From positions 519,480,560 through 519,544,559 of the forward strand of contig NC_053490.1 of the NCBI RefSeq assembly GCF_905171775.1: DNA of 64,000 bases. The letters run 5' to 3'. The position numbers and the translations under genes are program-made. Source of the DNA: Rana temporaria. Taxonomy: Eukaryota > Chordata > Amphibia > Anura > Ranidae. Positions 1 to 12,400 of this stretch are shown in pieces; position 1 is the stretch's first letter; every line of letters begins with the position of its first letter. The notes beneath the pieces were generated by a model. It was not told where the DNA came from and searched no databases. It worked only from the letters and a program-made list of their open reading frames with translations.

Positions 1-991
1 GAGCCTCGGAAACGGCCGGAAAGGCCTGAGGACACCTCAGCAATCATCGGAAACTGAGGCCCAGATTCAGAGAGATCTGCCTATCTCTCCGCGGGGGCGT
101 AACGTATCTCAGATACATTACGCCGCCGTAAATTAAGGCGCAAGTTCCGTATTCAGAAAGAACTTGCGCCCTATGTTACGGCGGCGTAGCGTATGTGGTC
201 CGGCGTAAGCCCGCCTAATTCAAATGTGAATGATGTGGGCATGTTTTATTCAAATTTAGTGTGACCCCACGTATTTGACGTTTTTTATGAATGGCGCAGC
301 GCATGTGCCGTTCGTGAAAGAATCCCAGTGCGCATGCTCGAAATTACTCCTCAATTCGTCAATGACTTAGACGCGAACGTAATTTACATACAGCCCTATT
401 CGCGAACGACTTACGCAAACGACGTAAAATTTTCAAAATTCAACGCGGGAACGACGTCCATACTTAACATAGGATACCCTTCATATAGCAGGGGTAACTT
501 TACGCCGGAAAAAGCCGAACGTAAACGACGTAAAAAAAATGCGCCGGGCGGACGTACGTTTCTGAATCGGCGTATCTACCTAATTTGCATATTCCTTGCG
601 TAAATATACGGAAGCGCCACCTAGTGGCCACCGTAAATATGCAGCCTAAGACACTTACGCCAGTCGGATCTTAGGGAAATCTATGCGTAACTGATTCTAT
701 GAATCAGTCGCATAGATACGACCCCGCAACTCAGAGTTACGACGGCGTATCCAGAGATACGCTGTCGTAACTGGTATCTGAATCAGGGCCTGAGTATTTC
801 CGTGTCTTTCTGAGCATTGCCGAACGGCGCCCCTCACCTCAGGCCAAACGCGGTACTGCACACTGCTTTGGCCTGAATCCTGCTAGTTTTCTGAGACAAC
901 ACTTGCAAACTGAGTTAGGATTTTTTCAAATACAGCGCTCGTATTGTGAAACGCTCGTTAACTGCGTTACTCGCAATCCGAGGTTCCACTG
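1..991. mobile_element. Tigger/pogo-like non-autonomous element, first copy (left end outside window)
   Basis: The right end reads CCGAGGTTCCACTG then TA. The left end is seen only in the second copy at 4748. A GGCCCAGATTCAG-family MITE (58-790) is inserted inside. No transposase is present. Confidence 0.65.
58..790 (-). mobile_element. GGGCCAGATTCA-family MITE, copy A
   Basis: Ends are GGCCCAGATTCAG and CTGAATCAGGGCC, flanked by the 3-bp direct repeat TGA (55-57 and 791-793). The interior is CpG-rich and made of successive hairpins such as GGCGCAAGTT/AACTTGCGCC. It contains a 91-codon open frame at 328-603 which is judged non-coding. Confidence 0.85.
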
Positions 992-1367
992 TATACTAAA
1001 AGCTTCTTCTAGTTAATACATAGGATAATACTCCCATTGGTACAGTACAATGGAAAGAGGCCAGTATTCCGAAACAGAGGTGAGAGGTGGACCTCAAAGG
1101 TCAAATTTCCCAGAATGATGTCCACCCCGCTACCCTGTTGCTAGGATGGTGAGTGTTAAAGGTATATATATATATATTCATTTTTAATCTACTAGGTCAA
1201 TTTATCTGCTGTGATGTCCTGTGTTTCCACAACTGCAAGGTATAATTTTATTTATTGTTATTTGTAAGTAATCTACTATACATGTATAGAAAAAATTGCT
1301 TTAATAAAAATTTGTGAAACCTGATTGTGTTGTTTTTTTTTACAATTTGTTTAAATGATAATATTCA
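992..1367. other. No gene seen; AT-rich spacer
   Basis: A short TA run lies near 1165-1177 and several polyT tracts are present. Nothing coding is supported. The same sequence recurs at 5916-6291. Confidence 0.6.
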
Positions 1368-1371
1368 TTAA

Positions 1372-2342
1372 CCGGTTAAGCCTCGGACCATTATGCAGTT
1401 TAAGGACCAGGCCCCTTTTTGACGATTTGGCACTGCGTCGCTTTAACTGTCAATTGCGCGGTCGTGCGACGTGGCTCCCAAACAAAATTGGCGTCCTTTT
1501 TTCCCACAAATAGAGCTTTCTTTTGGTGGTATTTGATCACCTCTGCGGTTTTTATTTTTTGCGCTATAAACAAAAATAGAGCGACAATTTTTAAAAAATA
1601 TGCAATATCTTTTACTTTTTTCTATAATAAATATCCCCAAAAAATATATAACATTTTTTTCCTCAGTTTAGGCTGATATGTATTCTTCTACATATTTTTG
1701 GTAAAAAAAATCGCAATAAGTGTTTATCGATTGGTTTGCGCAAAATTTAAAGCGTTTACAAAATAGGGGATAGTTTTATTGCATTTTTATTCATTTTTTT
1801 TTTTACTACTAAAGGCGGCGATCAGCGTTTTTTTTATCGGGACTGCGACATTATGGCGGACACATCGGACAATTTTGACACATTTTTGGGACCATTGTCA
1901 TTTTCGCAGCGAAAAGTGCTATAAAAATGCATTGATTACTGTGAAAATGACACTGGCAGCGAAGGGGTTAACCACTAGGGGGCGCTGTAGGGGCTAAGTG
2001 TGACCTAATGTGTGTTTCTTACTGTAGGGGGGCGGGGCTGGACGTGTGACGTCAGTGATCGTCGTTCCCTACATCAGGGAACACGCGATCACTGACACTG
2101 CCACAGAGAAGAACGGGGAAGCTGTGTTTACACACACCTCTTCCCGATCTTCAGCTCCTGTGACCAATCGCGGGACACCCGCGGCGATCAGGTCCGCGGG
2201 TTTCTCGGCCGCGGTCACTGAGCTTCGGACCGGCGCGCTCGCGACCCACGGCTGGGCTCTTATAGAGGACGTATATATACGTCCATGTGCCCAGCCGTGA
2301 CATTCTGTCGACGTATATAGTCGTGCGGCGGTCCTTAAATGG
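1372..2342 (+). mobile_element. TTAA-flanked non-autonomous element, CCACTTAAG type
   Basis: TTAA at 1368-1371 and 2343-2346 flanks termini CCGGTTAAG and CTTAAATGG. The body includes segments (TAGAGCTTTCTTTTGGTGG and a polyT/TATAAACAAAAA region) that recur at 26.3-26.7, 29.2-30.3 and 33.4-33.9 kb. A TTAA target fits piggyBac- or Kolobok-type transposases; I cannot tell which. Confidence 0.7.
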
Positions 2343-2346
2343 TTAA

Positions 2347-2859
2347 ATATATATATATATATTAAATGTGGCCCTGACCTGAAATTTTTTTTTAATCCCT
2401 CCCCAGTCCCTTTTCAAACTAATCTGCCTTTGTTGCCACCCGTGTACAGTGTAGTATGCAAGAATTTTTTTTTACAGAGCTATTATTCTTGTGAAACTGA
2501 TGGAACTTTCAAATAGGGAGAAAGCAAATGTTTTCAAGCTATTTCCTCTACAGTTCGAATGTTGTACATTCATAAAAAAAAAAAAAAGTGGTTGAGGAAA
2601 ATGGCCCATTATGGCCTCTAGAAGGAGTTGGGGATCATAGGAAATAAGTATCATCAGCTCCATCTATTGGCCATAATGCGATAACTTTTTCTTTCGTAGC
2701 TTTGGGTGGAATGTTGCCGACAATAGTCGAAGGAGGGATTTCCATCACTTTGGTGAGCTTTTCATTCTCTTCCTGTTGTGTCTCCAGGACAGGAAGTGAA
2801 GAGATATCTTCCCCCTACTCTGTCCGAAACAAAAAGAAAATTTGGGGCTTTTCATAAAC
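2347..2859. other. Nothing recognised
   Basis: Sequence with polyA/polyT runs and no supportable gene or repeat boundary. It is repeated at 7271-7783 as part of the tandem duplication. Confidence 0.5.
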
Positions 2860-2863
2860 TTAA

Positions 2864-3442
2864 AGTGGATGTAAACCCACTCTAATCTCCTGCCATAGTG
2901 CTGATCTATAAGGATATAGATGCCTCCTGCATGTATCCTTACCTGTCACATGTCTCCCCTCTGTCTGTTATAAGAACTGAAAAACTGCAGATTCTGTGGG
3001 TGGATCTGTTGTCTGGAGCTCGGTGGGTGGAGTCGTGATGTCAGTAGACTCCCCGCCCTCCCCTACACTCCCCTTATCAACATGCATTTTCTCCTGTGTA
3101 TTCCTTACACTAAATTCTGCTATGATCACTAACATCCAGTCACAATCCAGAAAAGTAACCACATGACTTCAGAAAAGGAGTGGGGGTGGGAATTAAAAAA
3201 TAATGCCTGTCTCCAGGCTAGTGCATGAGATATGTAAATAACCTGTCACTCACAGCAAGGGGGCGGAACGGACTAAGGCTTTTCTCTGTAAGTCCGTTTT
3301 ATTTCCCTGAACAATAAAAGAGGATTGCTCAGAGCTGGATTAGCTCTGTGTGGCAAGACTGGGCACAGATGATAGGAAATTGTATACTCTACATTGTGAC
3401 ATCAAAAAACATAAATACAAATTTTTCGGGTTTACATCCACT
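2864..3442. mobile_element. TTAA-flanked MITE, AGTGGATGTAAACCC type
   Basis: TTAA at 2860 and 3443 flanks inverted ends AGTGGATGTAAACCC and GGGTTTACATCCACT. It is non-coding. Confidence 0.8.
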
Positions 3443-3496
3443 TTAAAGTAAAAGGTTAATTTCCAGAAACTCAATCAGATACTATGCAAGTACTAA

Positions 3497-3686
3497 GGGC
3501 CAGATTCACAAAAGGGATACGGCGTCGTATCTGTTGTTCATAGAATCAGTTACGCATAGATATCCCTAAGATCCGACAGGTGTAATTGTTTTACACTGTC
3601 GGATCTTAGGATGCAATACCGCGGCCGCCGCTGGGGGGAGTTCGCGTCGTAAACCAGCGTCGGGTATGCAAATTAGGAGTTACGGC
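3497..3686 (+). mobile_element. GGGCCAGATTCA-family MITE, copy C (right part missing)
   Basis: The left end GGGCCAGATTCAC follows TAA, exactly as in copy D at 8421. Identity to copy D stops at 3686, which marks the junction of the tandem duplication. Confidence 0.85.
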
Positions 3687-4023
3687 CACCATCTTTGGTA
3701 AGGGAATCAGGAAGTGAAGCCTTGCGGCTTCACTTCCTGGTTTCCTACTGCGCATCCGCGACTTGCGCTGCTTGATCCCACTGGTCCCTGCTGTCTTCTA
3801 GGACCTGTATGTCTCCCAGAAGACGAGAGAGGGGAGGCGCCAGACGTGGCGTAGGTCACCACGATCACCGTGGTGATCTATGCCCGGATGTGGGAGCAAA
3901 TACCTGTATTACACAGGTATCTGCTCCCTCCTCCCCCCTGAAAGGTGCCAAATGTGACACCGGATGGGGGAGGGGGAATTCCAAAAAGCGGAAGTTCCAT
4001 TTTTGGGTGGAACTCCTCTTTAA
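3687..4023. mobile_element. Right part of a TTAA-flanked MITE
   Basis: The right terminus GGGTGGAACTCCTCT is followed by TTAA (4020-4023). The left part is absent because the fragment begins at the duplication junction. Confidence 0.55.
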
Positions 4024-4745
4024 GTTGAGATATGTAAAGTACAATGATTTGGGGTCCAGTATCCCTTCCTTAGGGAATGTGTGTAGTTCTGATATCTACA
4101 AGTCCTCCAGCTTCCCCCCTAAGCTCCCTGCCTACATGCTGGTCCTTGCGGTTGCACCCACATGGAAAAAACAGTAATCACTCTCCTTGTGGAATCGAAC
4201 AAACTAGCCACGTTTTTTACCTTCCTAATATAACCTTACCCAGGGTACCCCTCAGGGGTGGGGCTAGCACTTAACCCAGGAGGCTCCTAAGCTGAGTCCT
4301 ACTCTCAAGCTATGGGAGCATCTAGTGGCCAACCAGGAGAACTACAGCAGCCCATATATGTGCCTCACCCTACAGCATATCCAAATGACCCCAGATCCCA
4401 ATGCAAAATACGAAGGAGGGCTTCTCGGCATCTTCTTATTATTAATGATGCTACACATATTTTTTTATTGGCTGTCTGTGTCCTGTTGGGGAGACAAATG
4501 AGAGGAAATCTCCCTAAAATGATTGTAAATCCCATTTTAGAAAGCTGTTACTGGCCCCCTTGGAAGACTTCTCCGCTATTCTTCTTTTGGGGGCAACTGT
4601 AGAATTTAGGATTTTCCATCATTTTCTGTGCCACCTGTCACCAGGACTAATAGAGAAGCTGAATCTCCCCAGCTGGGACACAGACAGCAATAAAAACCTG
4701 ACAGAGGTTCCAACCCCTCCCTACTCTAAGAGTAGAGTTGAAATG
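4024..4745. other. Nothing recognised
   Basis: Single-copy-looking sequence within the window. Short open frames exist but none shows a recognisable domain or codon pattern. Confidence 0.5.
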
Positions 4746-4747
4746 TA

Positions 4748-5915
4748 CAGTGGAACCTCGGATTACGAGCATAATCCGTTCCAGAAGAATGCTCGTAATC
4801 CAAAGCACTCGCATATCCAAGCGAGTTTTCCCATTGAAGTCAATGGAAACAAAAATTATTTGTTCCGCATTGACTTCAATGACATGCAATACCGCATGCG
4901 ACCAGGGGTGACGGGAGCACCGGAGAGCCTCGGAAACGGCCGGAAAGGCCTGAGGACACCTCAGCAATCATCGGAAACTGAGGCCCAGATTCAGAGAGAT
5001 CTGCCTATCTCTCCGCGGGGGCGTAACGTATCTCAGATACATTACGCCGCCGTAAATTAAGGCGCAAGTTCCGTATTCAGAAAGAACTTGCGCCCTATGT
5101 TACGGCGGCGTAGCGTATGTGGTCCGGCGTAAGCCCGCCTAATTCAAATGTGAATGATGTGGGCATGTTTTATTCAAATTTAGTGTGACCCCACGTATTT
5201 GACGTTTTTTATGAATGGCGCAGCGCATGTGCCGTTCGTGAAAGAATCCCAGTGCGCATGCTCGAAATTACTCCTCAATTCGTCAATGACTTAGACGCGA
5301 ACGTAATTTACATACAGCCCTATTCGCGAACGACTTACGCAAACGACGTAAAATTTTCAAAATTCAACGCGGGAACGACGTCCATACTTAACATAGGATA
5401 CCCTTCATATAGCAGGGGTAACTTTACGCCGGAAAAAGCCGAACGTAAACGACGTAAAAAAAATGCGCCGGGCGGACGTACGTTTCTGAATCGGCGTATC
5501 TACCTAATTTGCATATTCCTTGCGTAAATATACGGAAGCGCCACCTAGTGGCCACCGTAAATATGCAGCCTAAGACACTTACGCCAGTCGGATCTTAGGG
5601 AAATCTATGCGTAACTGATTCTATGAATCAGTCGCATAGATACGACCCCGCAACTCAGAGTTACGACGGCGTATCCAGAGATACGCTGTCGTAACTGGTA
5701 TCTGAATCAGGGCCTGAGTATTTCCGTGTCTTTCTGAGCATTGCCGAACGGCGCCCCTCACCTCAGGCCAAACGCGGTACTGCACACTGCTTTGGCCTGA
5801 ATCCTGCTAGTTTTCTGAGACAACACTTGCAAACTGAGTTAGGATTTTTTCAAATACAGCGCTCGTATTGTGAAACGCTCGTTAACTGCGTTACTCGCAA
5901 TCCGAGGTTCCACTG
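4748..5915. mobile_element. Tigger/pogo-like non-autonomous element, second copy
   Basis: TA flanks termini CAGTGGAACCTCGGATTACG and CCGAGGTTCCACTG. The TA target and CAG start fit the pogo/Tigger branch of Tc1/mariner. MITE copy B lies inside. Confidence 0.7.
4982..5714 (-). mobile_element. GGGCCAGATTCA-family MITE, copy B
   Basis: Second copy of the element at 58-790, including its TGA target duplication. Confidence 0.85.
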
Positions 5916-6295
5916 TATACTAAAAGCTTCTTCTAGTTAATACATAGGATAATACTCCCATTGGTACAGTACAATGGAAAGAGGCCAGTATTCCGAAACA
6001 GAGGTGAGAGGTGGACCTCAAAGGTCAAATTTCCCAGAATGATGTCCACCCCGCTACCCTGTTGCTAGGATGGTGAGTGTTAAAGGTATATATATATATA
6101 TTCATTTTTAATCTACTAGGTCAATTTATCTGCTGTGATGTCCTGTGTTTCCACAACTGCAAGGTATAATTTTATTTATTGTTATTTGTAAGTAATCTAC
6201 TATACATGTATAGAAAAAATTGCTTTAATAAAAATTTGTGAAACCTGATTGTGTTGTTTTTTTTTACAATTTGTTTAAATGATAATATTCATTAA

Positions 6296-7266
6296 CCGGT
6301 TAAGCCTCGGACCATTATGCAGTTTAAGGACCAGGCCCCTTTTTGACGATTTGGCACTGCGTCGCTTTAACTGTCAATTGCGCGGTCGTGCGACGTGGCT
6401 CCCAAACAAAATTGGCGTCCTTTTTTCCCACAAATAGAGCTTTCTTTTGGTGGCATTTGATCACCTCTGCGGTTTTTATTTTTTGCGCTATAAACAAAAA
6501 TAGAGCGACAATTTTTAAAAAATATGCAATATCTTTTACTTTTTTCTATAATAAATATCCCCAAAAAATATATAACATTTTTTTCCTCAGTTTAGGCTGA
6601 TATGTATTCTTCTACATATTTTTGGTAAAAAAAATCGCAATAAGTGTTTATCGATTGGTTTGCGCAAAATTTAAAGCGTTTACAAAATAGGGGATAGTTT
6701 TATTGCATTTTTATTCATTTTTTTTTTTACTACTAAAGGCGGCGATCAGCGTTTTTTTTATCGGGACTGCGACATTATGGCGGACACATCGGACAATTTT
6801 GACACATTTTTGGGACCATTGTCATTTTCGCAGCGAAAAGTGCTATAAAAATGCATTGATTACTGTGAAAATGACACTGGCAGCGAAGGGGTTAACCACT
6901 AGGGGGCGCTGTAGGGGCTAAGTGTGACCTAATGTGTGTTTCTTACTGTAGGGGGGCGGGGCTGGACGTGTGACGTCAGTGATCGTCGTTCCCTACATCA
7001 GGGAACACGCGATCACTGACACTGCCACAGAGAAGAACGGGGAAGCTGTGTTTACACACACCTCTTCCCGATCTTCAGCTCCTGTGACCAATCGCGGGAC
7101 ACCCGCGGCGATCAGGTCCGCGGGTTTCTCGGCCGCGGTCACTGAGCTTCGGACCGGCGCGCTCGCGACCCACGGCTGGGCTCTTATAGAGGACGTATAT
7201 ATACGTCCATGTGCCCAGCCGTGACATTCTGTCGACGTATATAGTCGTGCGGCGGTCCTTAAATGG
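6296..7266 (+). mobile_element. TTAA-flanked element, CCACTTAAG type (second duplication copy)
   Basis: Same as 1372-2342 apart from one observed base difference. Confidence 0.7.
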
Positions 7267-7787
7267 TTAAATATATATATATATATTAAATGTGGCCCTG
7301 ACCTGAAATTTTTTTTTAATCCCTCCCCAGTCCCTTTTCAAACTAATCTGCCTTTGTTGCCACCCGTGTACAGTGTAGTATGCAAGAATTTTTTTTTACA
7401 GAGCTATTATTCTTGTGAAACTGATGGAACTTTCAAATAGGGAGAAAGCAAATGTTTTCAAGCTATTTCCTCTACAGTTCGAATGTTGTACATTCATAAA
7501 AAAAAAAAAAAGTGGTTGAGGAAAATGGCCCATTATGGCCTCTAGAAGGAGTTGGGGATCATAGGAAATAAGTATCATCAGCTCCATCTATTGGCCATAA
7601 TGCGATAACTTTTTCTTTCGTAGCTTTGGGTGGAATGTTGCCGACAATAGTCGAAGGAGGGATTTCCATCACTTTGGTGAGCTTTTCATTCTCTTCCTGT
7701 TGTGTCTCCAGGACAGGAAGTGAAGAGATATCTTCCCCCTACTCTGTCCGAAACAAAAAGAAAATTTGGGGCTTTTCATAAACTTAA

Positions 7788-8366
7788 AGTGGATGTAAAC
7801 CCACTCTAATCTCCTGCCATAGTGCTGATCTATAAGGATATAGATGCCTCCTGCATGTATCCTTACCTGTCACATGTCTCCCCTCTGTCTGTTATAAGAA
7901 CTGAAAAACTGCAGATTCTGTGGGTGGATCTGTTGTCTGGAGCTCGGTGGGTGGAGTCGTGATGTCAGTAGACTCCCCGCCCTCCCCTACACTCCCCTTA
8001 TCAACATGCATTTTCTCCTGTGTATTCCTTACACTAAATTCTGCTATGATCACTAACATCCAGTCACAATCCAGAAAAGTAACCACATGACTTCAGAAAA
8101 GGAGTGGGGGTGGGAATTAAAAAATAATGCCTGTCTCCAGGCTAGTGCATGAGATATGTAAATAACCTGTCACTCACAGCAAGGGGGCGGAACGGACTAA
8201 GGCTTTTCTCTGTAAGTCCGTTTTATTTCCCTGAACAATAAAAGAGGATTGCTCAGAGCTGGATTAGCTCTGTGTGGCAAGACTGGGCACAGATGATAGG
8301 AAATTGTATACTCTACATTGTGACATCAAAAAACATAAATACAAATTTTTCGGGTTTACATCCACT
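7788..8366. mobile_element. TTAA-flanked MITE, AGTGGATGTAAACCC type (second duplication copy)
   Basis: Same as 2864-3442. Confidence 0.8.
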
Positions 8367-8420
8367 TTAAAGTAAAAGGTTAATTTCCAGAAACTCAATC
8401 AGATACTATGCAAGTACTAA

Positions 8421-9069
8421 GGGCCAGATTCACAAAAGGGATACGGCGTCGTATCTGTTGTTCATAGAATCAGTTACGCATAGATATCCCTAAGATCCGA
8501 CAGGTGTAATTGTTTTACACTGTCGGATCTTAGGATGCAATACCGCGGCCGCCGCTGGGGGGAGTTCGCGTCGTAAACCAGCGTCGGGTATGCAAATTAG
8601 GAGTTACGGCGATTCACGACGGATTTTCGCGTTCGCTACGTCGCCGCTAGTCTAGTTTCCCGTCGCAAATGTAGTCGTCGTTTTGGGTGCCCTAACTTTA
8701 GTCGCAATCGTATTGCTGTCTAAAGTATGGCCGTTGTTCCCGCGTCGAAATCTAAAATTTAACGTCGTTTGCGTAACACGTCCGGGAATACGGAAGTACG
8801 CTACGCGCATCGCCGTTCGAAAAAATTACGTCACAGCGCGCAAAGCACAATGGGAATTGCGAAACGAAGCATGCGCAGTAGGTCCGGAGCGGGAGCGCGC
8901 CTAATTTAAATGGCACACGCCCATTTGAATTGGCCGCCTTGTGCCGGAGGCCGCCGGCGTAGTTTTCATCGCAAGTGCTTTGTGAATCAGGCACTTGCGA
9001 TGAAAACTTGCGGCGGTGTAACGTATCTACGATACGTTACGCCGCCGCTCACCTACGTGAATCTGGTCC
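8421..9069 (+). mobile_element. GGGCCAGATTCA-family MITE, copy D (complete)
   Basis: Ends GGGCCAGATTCAC and GTGAATCTGGTCC are flanked by TAA (8418-8420 and 9070-9072). Hairpins include TAAGATCCGACAGGTGTAA with its inverse, and a pair around GCAAGTGC/GCACTTGC. Confidence 0.88.
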
Positions 9070-9117
9070 TAAGGGCCCATTCAGACTATATAACGCACAT
9101 TACCACAACATTTTTGT

Positions 9118-9575
9118 ACTAGAAAAGAAAGAATAGAATACATTCAAATTAGAATAGAATAGCAAATACTAGAATAGAAAAAAAAACAATAGAATAGAAA
9201 GAGTATAACCATCAAATAAATTTGAGTTCAAATAGAATAGAAAATAATAGAATAGAAAAGAATAGCATAGAAAATACAATAACAGAATAGAAAAGAATGG
9301 GATAAACAATAGAAAAGAACAGAATAGAAAGAATATGACAATATAACCATTTTCCAAAATTCTAATTCCGAATAGGATAAATTTTAATTCGAAAAGAATA
9401 GAATGGAAAATAAAATAATAGCATAGAAAAGGATAGAATAGACTAAACAATAGAAAATAAATTCCTGAAATTCAAATGGTTAATAGAGTAAATTTGAATA
9501 GAACAGAAAAGAATAAAAAAATAGAATCGAAAAACCAATAGAATAGATTGGAATAGAAAGAATATAACCATCTTC
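9118..9575. repeat. Degenerate AGAATAGAAA simple-sequence tract
   Basis: About 450 bp of imperfect AATAG/AATAGAAA units, strongly purine-biased on this strand. The minus-strand frame at 9169-9450 is a by-product of this composition. Confidence 0.8.
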
Positions 9576-9855
9576 CAAAATTCAAATTTTGAATGGAATT
9601 CGAATTGATTCAAATCTTCCGAGTTCGGTCAAACGGAGTTCAGAAAATGTGAATCGATTCGATTCCAAATAAACACTGGATTCTGAAAACAAATGAAACA
9701 AATTTAACTAAACAAATTTGTGTAAATTATGAATTAAAACAAAAACAAATGTTTTCGTTCTGCATGTGTCTAATTAGGATTTATTACATGTTTGTGAACT
9801 TACAAACATTTGCGAGTATTTCTTACACTTTTTTTCATTAATAAATGGTGCTTAA

Positions 9856-10368
9856 AGCGGTGGTTCACCCTGCAGAACAACATTGTAGCATACAATTCGG
9901 CATTGTAGCGCGAGCTACAGTATGCCGGTCTTAATTTTTTTATCGCCGTACTCACAGCGTAATCGTACATCGTAGATTCCGTCTGCCGCGGGGAATGGGC
10001 GTTCCTTTCAAGAGGGAGGGTGATTGACGGCCGGCTCTGGCGCGTCACGCTCCCCGAAGACAGCCGGAGTAGGTCTCGGCTCTTCACGGCGCCTGCGCAC
10101 AGACTATGCGCAGGCGCCGTGAAGAGCCAAGCCTATTTCGGCTATTTCCGGAGAAGCGTGACGCGCCAGAGCCGGCCGTCAATCACCTTCCGTCTGGATT
10201 GGAACGCCCATTCCCCGTGGGCAATCGGAATCTACGATGTACGATTACGCTGTGAGTACGGCGATAAAAAAATTAAGACCGGCATACTGTAGCTTGCGCT
10301 ACAATGCCGAATTTTAGGCTAGAAGAAAAAAAAAAAAATATATTTATTTTATAGGGTGAACCCCCGCT
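9856..10368. mobile_element. TTAA-flanked palindromic MITE, AGCGGTGGTTCACCC type
   Basis: TTAA at 9852 and 10369 flanks AGCGGTGGTTCACCC and GGGTGAACCCCCGCT. The element folds on itself around a hairpin at 10079-10128 (arms GGCTCTTCACGGCGCCTGCG and its complement). Relatives lie at 42613-43104 and 46733. Confidence 0.82.
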
Positions 10369-10372
10369 TTAA

Positions 10373-10704
10373 AGACTATGCACTAGGCTGGGAATTTTTT
10401 TTTTTTATATATATATATATTTTTGCTTTTCTTCTGAATTGGCATACTCCGAAGAAACAAGCATTCCAGAGGCACTGAGATGCTCATCTGAGTTTATACA
10501 AAGTATTCAGAGGAAATAAACACATTCACACAATTCAACACAAATTTGTGCCAAGTTATCCTTGCTATCTGGGTTGGACTCTTATGATTTGGTCTTGCAT
10601 TCCTTTCATTGGTGCATGTTTTTTCCGACCAGCCATAGCAGCTATAATTTTTTTTTTTTAAATATTAATCAGACTTTTTACTCTATTTAGTGCCAGTTTT
10701 GATG
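10373..10704. other. Nothing recognised
   Basis: AT-rich sequence with a TA run near 10408-10421; no supportable gene. Confidence 0.45.
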
Positions 10705-11353
10705 CAGGGCCATCTTAATAGCATCATGGCCCCCTGGGCAAAGTAATGCTCTGGGGCCCCTACAATGATGACAGTGCAGGTAAACGGACATTAAAGTGGT
10801 TGTAAACCTAAAATTTCTTCTTTCTATTTCTAGAGGCATTCTAATATCCCCAATTCGTCCCTGTCTTTTTTTTTTTTCCCTACCTGCTTCCTTCTCCTGA
10901 TATCGCCGATATCCCAAATGGTGACGTCACTCCGCGCATGCGCCGTCCGTTCGTTAATCCGGCCAGCCGAGACCCTGCCGGTCACTAGCTCTGTTTATGT
11001 CGGGGGCTGCGTCATTTCCTGCTGTTGACGTCAGCCCCGACATCGCGCGATATTTTTCAGTGAAATTTCCTCCCTCCCCCCCCAAGAGGCTCATGGATGT
11101 TTACCTTCATACCTTGTGACTCCTACGTCACAGGGTTTGAAGGAGGAAGACGGCGCGCAAGACACACCAGGAAGCGTCTTGATATTGCAGAGTGTGAAGC
11201 CTGGATTCCTGATGTAGCTAAGCCTGCAATCATATGTAAAAGTATATGCACATTCCAGTGTATGTGTTACTATTCTCATGTGTCATTTGTGTCTTACAAT
11301 TAGATTTATAATAAAAAAAGATTGTTCAAAAATTGATTGTCTTGTGTCATCTC

Positions 11354-11374
11354 TCTCTCTCTCTCTCTCTCTCC

Positions 11375-11422
<48 letters not shown>

Positions 11423-11495
11423 CGAGAGAGAGAGAGAAACGCATATATATATAAGACAATAGATTTTAAAAATAATAACTATATATATATATATA

Positions 11496-11544
<49 letters not shown>

Positions 11545-11599
11545 TATATGTGTGTGTGTGTAAAATAATATATATTAAAATATTTATATCTTAATATGC

Positions 11600-11638
<39 letters not shown>

Positions 11639-11733
11639 TTTAATATATATATATATATAAACACATATATATATATATATATAGATATACATACAAAACA
11701 GAAGATTAAAAAAATACATATATACATAAATCA

Positions 11734-11780
<47 letters not shown>

Positions 11781-11875
11781 AGATATATAAATAGAGAGAG
11801 AGAGAGAGAGAAACGCATATATATATATATATATATATAAGACAATAGATTTTAAAAATAGTAACTATATATATA

Positions 11876-11919
<44 letters not shown>

Positions 11920-11989
11920 AAAATAATCTATATTAAAATATTTATATCTTAATATGCTAAATTATATATATATATATATATATATATAA

Positions 11990-12038
<49 letters not shown>

Positions 12039-12139
12039 TATGTATATACATATGTACACATATATATATATATATATAGATATACATACAAAACAGTAGG
12101 TTAAAAAAATACATATATACATAAATCGAGATATATATA
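11354..12139. repeat. Compound TA/GA/TG microsatellite with internal duplication
   Basis: Long TA, GA and TG runs are separated by short unique strings. The block holding AAACGCATATATATATAA, GACAATAGATTTTAAAAATA and AATATGCTAAAT appears twice (about 11424-11745 and 11801-12130). The string TTTTAGATATATAAATAGAG at 11776 recurs at 17935, right of the DIRS element, which shows the DIRS landed inside this array. Confidence 0.85.
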
Positions 12140-12140
12140 A

Positions 12141-12400
12141 CGGAAAATTGAATACTTACCTTTCTGTAATTTTCCTTTCCTGGTGCCTACCCATGGCAGC
12201 ATACCAATGGTCATGGCTCCGCCCCCGACCGACCCACAGGACCACATAACTCTCTTAATAAAAGGAGTTGCTCCCCCCTGTTTAGGCATTCTTAGTAACT
12301 AGACCTCAGACCGCAGAGCAGTCCGAAAGGGAGGGTGTATGCTGCCATGGGTAGGCACCAGGAAAGGAAAATTACAGAAAGGTAAGTATTCAATTTTCCG
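12141..12400. repeat. 64-bp inverted repeat at the 3' end of the DIRS element
   Basis: Bases 12141-12204 are the inverse of 12337-12400, with 132 bp between them. The stem includes CGGAAAATTGAATACTTACC and ends at GGCAGCATAC. It could form a large hairpin at the element's 3' end. Confidence 0.85.
12176..12293. repeat. DIRS left inverted terminal repeat
   Basis: Inverse of 17755-17870. It reads CCTACCCATGG where the right repeat corresponds to CCTCCATGG, so the two ends are not exact partners. Confidence 0.85.

Larger units (their letters stand above)
1..8610. repeat. Near-identical tandem duplication, offset 4,924 bp
   Basis: Bases 1-3686 recur at 4925-8610. I noticed one substitution (T at about 1532, C at about 6456), and even the TA runs have equal length. 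Copies part at 3686/8610: the first continues into an unrelated TTAA-MITE end, the second continues through the intact MITE. The simplest reading is a head-to-tail duplication with a 4,924-bp unit and junction at 3686/3687, whose first copy began about 1.24 kb before this window. An assembly artefact is possible. Confidence 0.9.

Noticed and set aside
328..603. 91-codon frame, duplicated at 5252-5527, and the similar 134-codon frame at 55559-55963
   Set aside because: All lie within GGGCCAGATTCA MITEs, start at non-ATG codons or mid-hairpin, and follow the MITE repeat, not protein constraint.
4560..5060. 166-codon plus-strand frame crossing into the Tigger-like element
   Set aside because: It spans a repeat boundary and a MITE end and has no recognisable domain.
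11591..11845. Minus-strand 84-codon frame
   Set aside because: Pure translation of TA/GA microsatellite.
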